From Mycoplasmataceae bacterium (GTDB lineage: Bacteria > Bacillota_I > Bacilli_A > Mycoplasmatales > Mycoplasmoidaceae): 64,000 nt of DNA. The stretch's first letter is position 1. The number at the start of each line of letters is the position of its first letter. Where the stretch lies: the NCBI GenBank assembly GCA_031282505.1, contig JAITDP010000005.1, positions 1-64,000 on the forward strand, given 5' to 3'. The position numbers and the translations under genes are program-made. Positions 9,876-19,766 of the stretch are shown in pieces. The notes under the pieces were generated by a model. The model saw only the letters and a list, made by a program, of their open reading frames with translations. It was not told the origin of the DNA and did no database searches.

Positions 9876-10751
9876 TTATTGATTTAAAAAATCAGCAAGG
9901 TTTTTCTTAAATAATTTTTTATAAACCTTTCTTTCTTTATTTAAAAGGTATTTTCTCATAGCAAACCTTAAACCTTTTTTATATTCTTTTTTAATATGTT
10001 TAATTAGTTTTGGGTTTGATTTATTATTTGCTTTTAAAATTTTGAATGCATATTTTCATACGGTAATAATACTATTTGCACGGCTCACATCATGAATCAC
10101 TATACTACTATCTGTATTGTTCCATAGTCTATTTAATACATAAACATTATTTTTTATTAAAACAACTTTCGGTTCATTTACACTCATAAATATCGTAAAA
10201 TAAATTTCTTCTGCTCATCCAGTATAATGTAAATCAGAATATTTTTGTTTTGATAATGTCTTCTTTACATAAGACGTCTTAAATAAAATTGATCAAACTC
10301 CAGTAGTAAAAGGTACAAAATTATGACAAGCATTTTTATGGTAATGTCGTTTTTCTATTTTTTTTTGTGATATAACAAGTCGCCCCCCCAATACCATATC
10401 AATATCTTTTTTTAACCCACCAACCAAATCTTTAAAAGCATTCGGAAGATATCAATCATCACCATCAAGAAAAACAAAATAAGGAGTCTTTACATTGTGT
10501 CATAACGTTCATCTAGCAAAAGGCTGTCCTTTGGCTTTTTCTGACAAAATCTTAAAATTCATTTTGTTTTTTTGTAAATATTTTTTAGCAATTTCAATTC
10601 CTTTGTCAGCGCTGTTGTTATCGCATAATAAAACAACTATTTTGTTTTTAGGATAATTCTGATTAACTATTGAACCTAAACTGCTAACGATGGTTTTTTC
10701 GACGTTATAACACGGAATACAAACCGATATTGCAGGTAATGTTTTTAACAT
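9876..10751 (-). CDS. family 2 glycosyltransferase, tandem copy B
   Basis: A 291-residue paralogue of the downstream gene. The first 80 residues differ at one position (NNSADKG here, NNSTDKG in copy A). The same DGDDWY metal motif is present, followed by its own diverged acceptor half with AEEIYF and a basic C-terminus. Seven consecutive G on the coding strand (10383-10389) encode part of VLGGR and could slip. Its start is 20 bases from fmt on the other strand, and both use an ATTATAAT element. Likely role: surface glycan synthesis with a different acceptor from copy A. Confidence 0.88.
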
Positions 10752-10771
10752 TAATATATTATAATTTTTTT
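10752..10771. promoter_or_regulatory. shared bidirectional -10 element, glycosyltransferase B / fmt
   Basis: The 20-base gap holds ATTATAAT (10758-10765), which gives TATAAT on each strand, six bases before both ATG codons. Both transcripts would start at or next to the start codon. Confidence 0.6.
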
Positions 10772-11701
10772 ATGAATAAAAATATTGTTTTTTTTGGTAC
10801 TCCAAAAATAGCAGCAAACGTTTTACAAGAATTATTAAAATGCAATGTGAATATTGTTGGCGTTGTTTGCCAACCTGATAGAAAAAGTAACCACAATAAA
10901 ATTATTTCTAGTGACGTAAAAACATTTGCATTAAATAATAATTTAAAATTATTTCAACCAACAAAAGCAAATGAAATTGTTAATGACTTAATTAAATTTG
11001 ACATTGATTTAATTATCACATGTGCATATGGTCTCATCATTCCAAAATCAATTCTTGAAATTCCTAAATTTGGTTGTGTTAATCTACACCCTTCTCTATT
11101 GCCAAAATATCGCGGTCCATCCCCAATCCAATTTGCATTATTGAATGGAGATAAAAAAACCGGAGTCACTCTTATGTATATGGATGAAAAAATGGACACA
11201 GGTAATATTATTAAGCAATTATCAATTGAAATTAAAGATAATGAAACATATGTAAGTTTGTATGACAAACTATCTTATTTGTGTGGTGAATTAATAACAC
11301 AAGAAATCGATAACTTATTTAACACAAACGTATATTCATTAAAACAAGATGAAACGTTAGCGACTTATACAACAAAAATTACAAGAGAAGATGAACATAT
11401 TAAATGAAATGATTCATCTCTTAAAATTATTCATAGAATTAATGCTTTATATGATAAACCATATGCTTTTGTTTTATATAAAGGAATTGAAATTAAAATA
11501 ATAAAAGCAAAAATTAATAATGAACCGCTTTACGGTGCTACTGGCGAAATATTAGGCATTAATAAAAATGGTATAACAGTTAAAACATCAGATGGAAGTA
11601 TTGATATTACAAAAATACAGTTCCCATCAAAAAAACCTGTGGAAGTTAAGGATTTCGTTAATGGTAATAAAATTTTAAATGTTCATAATTTTTTCGAGTA
11701 A
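10772..11701 (+). CDS. fmt: methionyl-tRNA formyltransferase
   Basis: Formylates Met-tRNAi using 10-formyl-tetrahydrofolate. The protein has 309 residues, close to the family norm. It begins MNKNIVFFGTP; VNLHPSLLPKYRGPSPIQ contains the catalytic His and the folate-binding SLLPKYRG signature, and MDEKMDTGNI completes the active site. The C-terminal OB-fold-like domain follows the UGA Trp at 11405. The ATG at 10772 is chosen because an upstream in-frame ATG at 10730 would lie inside the divergent glycosyltransferase. The cofactor would come from fhs (12628-14199). Confidence 0.95.
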
Positions 11702-11728
11702 TAGTTATTTATAATAAATACATACAAT

Positions 11729-11805
11729 GCGCCCGTAGCTCAGTTGGATAGAGCACATGCCTTCTAAGCCTGTGGTCGGACGTTCGAATCGTCTCGGGCG
11801 CGCCA
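11729..11805 (+). tRNA. tRNA-Arg (anticodon UCU)
   Basis: Acceptor GCGCCCG pairs with CGGGCGC, the D-arm is AGCTCAGTTGGATAGAGC, the anticodon loop is CTTCTAA and the T-loop is GTTCGAATC; CCA is encoded. The anticodon stem has one U-C mismatch in the middle pair. It lies 27 bases after fmt. Confidence 0.93.
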
Positions 11806-11814
11806 AATCAATAA

Positions 11815-12627
11815 ATGAAAAAAACTAAACAAAATAAAATCATAAAAAACTTACCATTCAATTTATTTCAATATATTTTAATTGCAATTGGTTTAGTTGG
11901 ATGTGCTATTTACTTGATTCTTTTTTATATCTTTAATAAAGAGCCATCTAATGATATAAATGAAAAAATAAACTATTTCATGCCAATCGTTTCTGTATTT
12001 GCTGCACTTACAAATTTGTTTTGTGTAATTTTGTTGGCATTAAAAAAAGAATCTAATTTCATATTTGGGGCAATAGCTGTAATTCTTTTTGCAATTATTG
12101 GGTATTTTACAAAGAATTGATTCTATGTAGTACTAAATGGATTGTATTATTTGCCTTTTAATATCTTAGGTTACTTTCAATGAAAAAATAATAAAAAAGG
12201 TAGTAATTCAAATGAATTAAAAGTCAAAAAAATGAACACAAATATTTTTTTATCATTACTATCAGGAGTTATTTTGTGTGGTGTAGCAATAAGTTTTGTG
12301 TTTTATATACCTTTTGTTCGTACATGGTTGAATGACAAATCACCCACAAACGAACCAGTGTATTGAATCAAATTAATACTTAATGGATTAGTATTAATAC
12401 TTTCTGTTGTTGCAATGCAACTAGTAATTCGTGCATACCAAGAACAATGACGTTTTTGATTGATAGCAAATGTTTGCATGCTAATACTTTGAGCAACAAA
12501 TATTTGAGATGGAATATCAAACAATAACCTTCAATATACATTTGTTTCAGCATTCACATTATTTACATATACATTCAGTTTTGCTAACTCTGTTTATGGT
12601 TACATATCTTGAAAAGAAAAAAAATAA
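11815..12627 (+). CDS. pnuC: nicotinamide riboside/mononucleotide transporter PnuC
   Basis: A 270-residue integral membrane protein with seven to eight hydrophobic segments. The C-terminal half shows the PnuC pattern of aromatic and Asn residues: LGYFQWKNN, then RAYQEQWRFWLIANV, and a last helix ending NSVYGYISWK. Family members import nicotinamide riboside for NAD synthesis, which suits an organism with a small biosynthetic repertoire. Many Trp codons are UGA, so the gene is fragmented under the standard code. It starts nine bases after tRNA-Arg and its stop codon directly abuts the stop of fhs. Confidence 0.85.
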
Positions 12628-14199
12628 TTACATATTATTTGCTTCTGGAATTTTTGGTAACCCAGGCATACGAAAAATATTCCCTGTCATAACTATAACA
12701 AAGTTAGCACCATTGGCAATTAATAAGTCTTTAACGTGTATTTTGAAAGGTTTATTAATAATTAATTGCTTCTCATCATCGGTTAAAGAAAGTGGGGTTT
12801 TTGCCATACAAACATAAGTTTTTAGAGTATTTAATTTCTTAAGTTTTTGTATGGCTGTTGAAGAATATTCAACTCCTGATGCTCCATAACACTTTTTGCA
12901 TATTATTTCAATTTTTTGTTTCAATGATTGTGATAAAGAATAAATTGGTTTGTATTTATTTTTTTTACTACATAATTTGACAACTTTTTTAGCAAGGTCA
13001 ACAGCACCAGCACCACCATTTTCAAATGAAGAATTTAAACTATATTCATAATTGTTTTTTTCTAATCAATCGGTTACAACCTTTATTTCATCTTTTAAAG
13101 AAATATCTAATTGTGTTAGTGAAACAATAAAAGGAATATTAAAATTTTTTATGTTATTAATATGAGCTTGTAAGTTTTCAATTCCTATTTTTAAAGCATC
13201 GATATTTTTGTCTTTTAAATTATCTTTGCTTACTCCACCATGCATTTTTAAACTACGCGTAGATGTAACAATCACAATAGCACTTGGTTTAAATTTTGCA
13301 ACATCACATACTATATCTAAAAATTTTTCCGCTCCTAATTCAGATGCAAATCCAGCTTCGGTTACAACATAATCAGCTAAATTAAGAGCTGTATTGGTAG
13401 CAAAAATTGAATTACAACCATGAGCGATATTAGCAAAAGGACCACCGTGAACAATTGCTAAATTTCCTTCTAGTGATTGAATAATATTTGGTTTAATAGC
13501 ATATGCTAATATTTTCATAATAGCATTTACAATCTGTAAATCTTTAACATAAATTGGTTTATTTGATTTACTAAAAGCAACGATGATATTCTCAATACGT
13601 TTTATTAAATCTTTTTCACTAGTTGCAAGACAAAATATAGCCATAAGTTCACTTGCAACAGTAATATCAAAACCAGATTTATATTTAATATTTTTTTTAG
13701 GATTAATAGTAACTTCAATTTCTCTTAAACTTCGATCATTAACATCAACCACACGTTTTCAGATAATTTTATTGACGTCTATATTTAAACTATTGCCTCA
13801 GTATATGTTATTATCGATACATGCACTAATTAAATTATTTGCAGCAGTGATTGCATGCATATCGCCAGTAAAATGAAAATTGATGTCATCTTTTGGAACA
13901 ATTTGTGCTTTACCGCCGCCATTAGCACCACCCTTAACTCCAAAAACTGGTCCCATTGATGGTTCACGTAATGCAGCAATACATTTTTTATTAATCTTAT
14001 TCATTGCATCATTTAATCCTATTGTTGTAGTTGTCTTACCTTCGCCAGCGGGTGTAGGACTTGTTGCAGTAACTAAAATAAGCTTTTTATTTAAGGGGGG
14101 TTTAAGAATAGGATTTATTTTTGCTGCATAATTCCCATACAGCATTATGCTATCTTTATCAATTTTGTATTTTTTAATAATATCAATAATAGGTTTCAT
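12628..14199 (-). CDS. fhs: formate--tetrahydrofolate ligase
   Basis: Makes 10-formyl-THF from formate, THF and ATP. At 523 residues it is near the family length (about 520-560). The P-loop region [14 protein letters not shown] is near residue 55, [19 protein letters not shown] follows, and [13 protein letters not shown] is the standard N10 motif. In-frame UGA Trp codons split it under the standard code, but no true stop interrupts it. TATAAT ends seven bases before the ATG. A run of six C on the coding strand (14095-14100) encodes KPPLNK. It works with pflA-type formate metabolism and fmt. Confidence 0.96.
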
Positions 14200-14236
14200 G
14201 TATAAAATTATATAATTTTACCAATATAATACTAAT
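14200..14236. promoter_or_regulatory. divergent promoters, fhs / rpmH
   Basis: A minus-strand TATAAT at 14207-14212 is seven bases before the fhs ATG. A plus-strand TATAAT at 14225-14230 is six bases before the rpmH ATG. Confidence 0.55.
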
Positions 14237-14383
14237 ATGAAACGTACATTACAAAAAAATAAACATAAACGAGCTAAAGTTCATGGTTTTTTAACTCGTA
14301 TGAGTACAAAAAATGGACGAAATGTAATTAATAGTCGTAGAAAAAAAGGCAGAAAATCACTAACTGTCTCTAGTGCAAAATAA
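14237..14383 (+). CDS. rpmH: 50S ribosomal protein L34
   Basis: A 48-residue highly basic protein, [18 protein letters not shown] then [11 protein letters not shown], matching the L34 family from end to end. It is too short for common ORF cut-offs. TATAAT lies six bases upstream, so translation probably starts on a leaderless message. It overlaps rnpA by 11 bases, the usual rpmH-rnpA pairing. dnaA and a replication origin, often beside rpmH, are not in view here. Confidence 0.96.
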   Translation: MKRTLQKNKHKRAKVHGFLTRMSTKNGRNVINSRRKKGRKSLTVSSAK

Positions 14384-14708
14384 TAAAATTCAGAGCATTA
14401 AATCAAAAAAAACAATTAATGCTTTATTCAATTCTTCTAATTTTTTATACTCAAAACTGTTCAAAATTACTTATATTAAAAATAACGAAAATACATTAAA
14501 TTTTTTAATTGCAGTTAGTAAAAAGAAATTTAATACATCACCTTTAAGGAACAAAGCAAAACGTTGAGTTCGTTCTATTTTAAACGAATGTACATTAAAA
14601 GGTTATGATGTTTGTATTTTTGCAAATAATTTAATTCTTAAAACAGAATTCCAAAACATAAAAAGCGATCTATCTTCTTTATTAAATAAGATAGACAATA
14701 ATATATAA
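14373..14708 (+). CDS. rnpA: ribonuclease P protein component
   Basis: The protein subunit that helps the RNase P RNA cut tRNA 5' leaders. It has 111 residues and a basic C-terminal helix; the family RNR motif is seen as RNKAKRWVRSIL, with Trp encoded by UGA. The likely start is the GTG at 14373 (overlapping the rpmH end by 11 bases), because no ATG precedes the conserved region. Translation is probably coupled to rpmH. Confidence 0.9.
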
Positions 14709-14709
14709 T
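14704..14709 (+). promoter_or_regulatory. -10 box for secY
   Basis: TATAAT ends seven bases before the secY ATG and overlaps the rnpA stop codon, allowing separate transcription of secY. Confidence 0.5.
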
Positions 14710-14716
14710 ATTATTA

Positions 14717-16123
14717 ATGTCTTTATCTAATTCTAAAAAAATTAACAGTTTTAAACGAATTTTTACAAATAAAATTGTTTTAGTATCAATTTTGTTTACT
14801 TTACTGATTTTAGTTATTTTTCACATTGGCTCAATAATTCCTACTCCTGGGATTAAAATAACTGGAAACATTTCATCAAATAACTTCTCATCAATGCTTA
14901 ACTTATTAGCTGGAGGTGGTATGAGTCACTTATCAATTTTCGCAGTCGGTGTAGGTCCTTACATTACTGCTCAAATTATTGTTCAATTACTTTCAAGTGA
15001 TTTAATTAAACCATTGAGTAAAATGGCTAAGTCTGGTGAACGTGGAAAAAGAAAAATGGAAGTTATTACTCGTTTCTTAGCACTTCCTTTTTGTATTGCA
15101 CAATCATATGCAATAATAGCAATGTTATTAAAAAGCGGTGATGGTAACATAACAATATTTGGCCAATCAAACATGACTGACTTATCTTGAGCAGAAATCA
15201 TTACATTGATAATGATATTTACAGGTGGTACATATTTAGCAATTTTTTTAGGTGACGTAATAACTAAACGTGGAGTTGGACAAGGTATAACACTACTAAT
15301 TCTTTCAGGAATTGTTTCGTCAATTGTTTCAAATTTTAAAGTTGCTTTTCAAACAATTAAAAGTGATTACGATCTATCCTCTACTACTAATTATGTTTCA
15401 ATGGTACTTTCTATCATGCTATATACATTCTTCTTTATTTTGTTATTAATCGCTTGTGTTTTCATTAATGATTCAGTAAGAAAAATTCCTATTCAACAAA
15501 CTGGTCAAGGTTTAATAGAAAAAACAAATGACTTACCATTCTTACCAATAAAACTTAACGCGAGTGGTGTAATTCCAGTAATTTTTGCTTCTTCTTTAAT
15601 GACTATTCCAACAACTGTTTCTCAATTTTTGCCATCTTCAAATGAAGGTAAATGATTTATCGACAACTATATGCAAATTGAGCAACCATTCGGTTTATCG
15701 TTGTATACAGTATTAATTATTCTTTTTAGTTTTTTCTATTCTTATGTTCAAATAAATCCAGCAAACTTAGCTGAAAATTTCCAAAAAGGTGGTAAATTTA
15801 TACCTGGTGTAAAATCTGGAATTAGTACTGAAAAACATATTACAAAAGTTTTAATGAGAATCAATTGAATTGGTTCACCATTTTTAGCAATAGTTGCGGG
15901 ACTTCCTTATGTAGTATCAATGATTACAAAAATTCCTTCAGGACTTGCAATGGGTGGAACAGGTATTATTATTATTGTTACAGGTTCAATAGATTTGTGA
16001 AATTCTATTTTATCAAACTCTACTGCAAGTGGTTATACTGTTGATCGTGTAAAAATTGAATCTCAAATTTACGAAGGTAAGAAAACAAAAAAGTCAGATA
16101 AAGACGATTTTAAATTGTGATAA
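14717..16123 (+). CDS. secY: preprotein translocase subunit SecY
   Basis: The central pore of the Sec translocon, 468 residues with ten predicted membrane helices. Seen are the early [10 protein letters not shown] segment, [14 protein letters not shown] (helix 2), [11 protein letters not shown] in the second cytoplasmic loop, and [18 protein letters not shown] at helix 7. Several Trp codons are UGA. Bacterial secY normally ends the spc ribosomal operon before adk; here it follows rpmH-rnpA. A tRNA-Leu on the other strand begins in the next base. Confidence 0.95.
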
Positions 16124-16210
16124 TGGTGGCCTGGGTGGGACTTGAACCCACAAGGTATTACTACCGGTAGATTTTGAGTCTACTTCGTTTGCCAATTTCG
16201 ACACCAGGCC
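16124..16210 (-). tRNA. tRNA-Leu (anticodon CAA)
   Basis: Class II tRNA: acceptor GGCCTGG/CCAGGCC, anticodon stem GTAGA/TCTAC around CTCAAAA (anticodon CAA), long variable arm, T-arm with GGTTCAAGTCC, and encoded CCA. The CCA abuts the secY stop codon with no gap. Confidence 0.92.
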
Positions 16211-16239
16211 AATATTATTATTATAATATTTAATAATAA

Positions 16240-17922
16240 ATGACAAAAAAAATAACTAAGAAAAATATTGTTATAAAAGATAAAAAAACAACTTCCAAAA
16301 AACCTGCTACAAAATCTTCTAGTAAAAAAAGTAAAGTTGTTATTAAAACTAAAAAAAATATTAAAACAACAAAACCTGTTGTTAAAGCAAAAAGCAAAAC
16401 TGTTAAAAAACCTGTTCCAGTAGTTTCTAAAACAAAAAAAGTTGTTGCTAAAGCTTCTGTTAAAAAAACAGCTGTTAAAGTACCAACAAAAAAAACAAAA
16501 ACTACTAAAAAACCCGTTGCACCGTTTTCTAAAACAAAAAAAACTGTTGTTAAAGCAAAAAGCAAAACTGTTAAAAAACCTGTTCCAGTAGTTTCTAAAA
16601 CAAAAAAAACTTTTGAGGAAATATTCAAATCCGCCACTAAAACTATTGCAAAGAAAGCAAAAGCACCAATTCCTGTTGCATTACCTAAAGCAAAAACTAA
16701 AGTTGATAAAAAACTTATAGCAAAAAGCAAAAAAAATATTGATAAAGACGAACACAATAAAACAATTAATGATGCAGATTTAGAAAATAAACTAACAAAA
16801 ATTTTTAATACTAAAATAAATAAAAAACAATCTGGTGAAGTTCAAATCCGGTTAAGTACTCTTTTAAAAGAAACTGGAAATTTCTTATTTACTGATGATC
16901 AAATTAAACATATTTCAAAAACTCTACATGATAACAATATTAGTGTTTCTGGTAGATGTGATAAATACAATTCCCCACTTAGTACCTATCTAACTGAACA
17001 CAATGTTAAAACTAAGTCTTCTAATGATAATTCAAATTCTAACAGCATCATTAAGCGTATGTTCAAAACACTTGCCGCTTCAAAACCATTATCTGAAGAT
17101 GATGAAAAAAAATATATAAAGATGCTTGGTTCTAAAAACGAACTAATTAGAAAAAATGGAAGAGAACAATTAATTATTTCTAACTTGCGTTTGGTTGCAT
17201 CAATTGCAAGAAAACACATAAATAAAGGAGTTCAATTAGAAGATTTAATATTAGAAGGGTATTTAGGGCTAATTAAAACTGTTGATCGATTTGATTTTAA
17301 CGCAACAACAAAATTCTCAACTTATGCAACATGATGAATCCGTCAAGCTATTACAAGAACCATTTCTGATTATGGTAAAAGTATTAGAACTCCAATCCAT
17401 ATTTCTGAACAATTAAACCGTATACGTCTTGCAGAAGAACATTTAACCAATGAAATAGGTAGTAGACCAAGTATTAAACGTATAAGTGAATATCTAGGTG
17501 GCGAAAAGGCTGGATTCTCAGAAATTAAAATTATTGAGTTAAAAAGAATATCGGCAACTCCTATATCTTTAGAAAAAGAATTAAAAGATGATGAAGAGAG
17601 TCACATTTCAGATTTTATTAAAGATGATGAAATAACTCCACTTCAAACAATTGAACAAGATGAAAGAGAAGATAATGTTGTTAGATTTTTAAAACAAGAA
17701 TTAGATTCAGAAGAATACTTAGTCTTTTCATTGCGTTTTGGAATTGGTAAAGAAAATGGTCGTCAACAATTAAGTTTAGATGAAATTAGTAAAAAACTTA
17801 AATTCACTAAAGATAAAATAAGAACTATTGAAAGCCGTGGATGAAGAAAATTACGCAACAGTCCAAAACTTGGTATTATGAAGAAATTCTTAACTTATAG
17901 TCAAGAGGAAAACAACGAGTAA
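16240..17922 (+). CDS. rpoD: RNA polymerase primary sigma factor with lysine-rich N-terminal extension
   Basis: A 560-residue sigma-70. Residues 1-170 are a low-complexity Lys/Thr/Val/Pro domain, including two near-identical copies of a segment with KAKSKTVKKPVPVVSKTK. A region-1.1-like part follows, then region 2 (NLRLVASIARKH, LEGYLGLIKTVDRFD, FSTYATWWIRQAITR), region 3 (SIRTPIHISEQLNRI) and region 4 (LSLDEISKKLKFTKDKIRTI). Region 2.4 keeps the -10 reading TWWIRQAI surface, matching the many TATAAT boxes. TATAAT at 16222-16227 precedes it by 12 bases. ychF overlaps its stop codon. Confidence 0.95.
16378..16610 (+). repeat. direct repeat in the rpoD lysine-rich domain
   Basis: About 60 bases beginning GTTGTTAAAGCAAAAAGC near 16378 recur near 16549 with essentially no changes, encoding the duplicated KAKSKTVKKPVPVV block. 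Such exact copies favour recombination or slippage that would change the domain length. Confidence 0.85.
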
Positions 17923-19025
17923 TGAATGTTTCAGCAGGTATCGTAGGATTACCAAATGTTGGCAAATCCACATTATTTAATACATTAACAAACTTAAATG
18001 TTGAAGCTGCAAACTACCCTTTTGTTACTATCCTTCCAAATGTAGGTGTTGTTAAGGTTCCAGATGTTAGACTTGATAATCTAGTTAGTCTTATTCAACC
18101 TAAATCAGTTGTTGCTGCCACATGTTCTTTTACTGATATCGCAGGATTAGTAAAAGGAGCAAGCAAAGGTGAAGGCTTAGGAAATCAATTTCTTGCAAAC
18201 ATTCGTGAAGTTGATGCAATTTGTCACGTTATTAGATGTTTTTCTGATCCAAATATTACACATGTAATGAGTGATATTGATCCAATTAGAGATTGTGAAA
18301 TTATTAAAACTGAACTTGTATTAGCAGATCTTGATGTTGTTACTAAAAAACTTCCAAAAATAATAAGTGGTGTAAGAGCAAATAAACCAGAAGCGATAAT
18401 TGAACAAAACACTGTAAACAAAATTATTAAAACATTGAATGAAAATAAATTTATTAATTTTAATGATTATGATGAAAAAGAAATTGTTTTCGTTAAACAA
18501 TATAACTTATTAACCGCTAAACCAACTTTGTATGTTGCTAATATAAACGAAAATGATATTACAAATCCAGAAAAAAATCAAAATTATTTATCATTAAAAA
18601 AATATATTGGTAACGAAGCACAAATAATTCCATTAGCTATAGCTATCGAAAATGAAATATCTAAATTACCAGACGAAGATAAAAAGATATTTTTAAACGA
18701 TTTAGGCATAGAAAAACCAGGCGTTGAAAAATTTATCAACTCAGCTTATGATTTATTGGGTATTAAAACATTTTTTACTTTTGGAAAAGACGAAGTTAAA
18801 GCATGAAGTTTTAAAAATGGTATGAATGCTCAACAATGTGCCGGTTTGATTCACAGTGATATTGAAAAAGGATTTATACGTGCTGAAATTATGTCATACA
18901 ATGATTTATGACAATATAAAAACGAAATTAGTGTTAAAGAACATGGAAAATTAAATATCGTTGGAAAAGACTATATTATGTGTGATGGTGACGTTTGTTA
19001 TTTTAGATTTAACGTTTCTAAATAG
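17922..19025 (+). CDS. ychF: redox-regulated ATPase YchF
   Basis: A 367-residue Obg-family P-loop protein that prefers ATP. G1 is [12 protein letters not shown] near the start, the switch region includes NYPFVTI, G3 is [19 protein letters not shown], and the C-terminal TGS domain follows ([14 protein letters not shown], ending in the standard acidic-aromatic tail). The nucleotide-specificity loop appears as YVANINEND. Its ATG shares a base with the rpoD stop (TAATG overlap), so translation is likely coupled. Confidence 0.95.
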
Positions 19026-19026
19026 T

Positions 19027-19746
19027 TTATTTTTTAGAAAAAGCTTTATTTTCTATACCGTTCATTAATTTTTTTATATTAGGGATGTGTCTTACTAAAA
19101 TAAGAATTGCACCAAGAAGCAAAATTAAAAAAATATAAACTAAAACATTACTGTATGAAAATAAATATTCATTTTGCAATGGTTTTACTCAAATTAAACC
19201 AGCACATGTAAAACATGCTATGATTGATGATACAGAAACATAACGTGTTATTAAAATAATAACTATTCATGTACTTAAACTAATTAAACCAATATAAGGA
19301 GAGATTGAAAAAACAGTTCCACCATATGTACTAACTCCTTTTCCTCCAGATACTTGTTTTAATTCATCACCTCTAACGCCTTTGCAATATTTAATTACAT
19401 ACATTATTGGGAAACAATGACCAAGAACAGAAAAAGTTCCACAAAAAAGAATAAATGGATCTAAATATTCCATGTTTGTTTTTTTTAATAGCAATCCAAG
19501 TGTGTATGAACCAATTAAAATAGATACATATCCTTTTGCTGCATCAAGAAATGAAGCAAGAATGCCAATATAACGATTTTTTGTAATTCTTACAAGATTT
19601 GTAGCACCAGGATTTTTTGATCCTTCGCTTCTAATATTTTTTTTGAAATACACTTTTGAAATAACTTGAGCAAAAAGTATGTTTCCAATTAAATAACTTC
19701 CAATTAAGCAAACTAATATTGTGATAGTTACTAGAAAAATTTCCAT
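19027..19746 (-). CDS. plsY: glycerol-3-phosphate acyltransferase PlsY
   Basis: Transfers an acyl group from acyl-phosphate to glycerol-3-phosphate, the first step of phospholipid synthesis. The protein has 239 residues and several membrane helices. The motifs are GSYLIGNILFA, IRSEGSKNPGATNLVR (family motif 1) and a second loop containing KGVSTYGG; GHCFPIMY is the family GHxfp motif. Most of the C-terminal 80 residues are hydrophobic. It converges with ychF (one base between stops). acpP at 61887-62123 would supply acyl carriers for this route. Confidence 0.93.
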
Positions 19747-19766
19747 TGGTTTTATTATATAAAAAG

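Noticed and set aside
8982-10751. Glycosyltransferase duplication as a transposon
   Set aside because: No transposase or terminal inverted repeats; the copied part stops inside the gene.
16230-16757. Long hydrophobic open frame opposite the start of rpoD
   Set aside because: It is the antisense of the Lys-rich repeats (AAA codons read as TTT Phe). No promoter, and rpoD is clear on the other strand.
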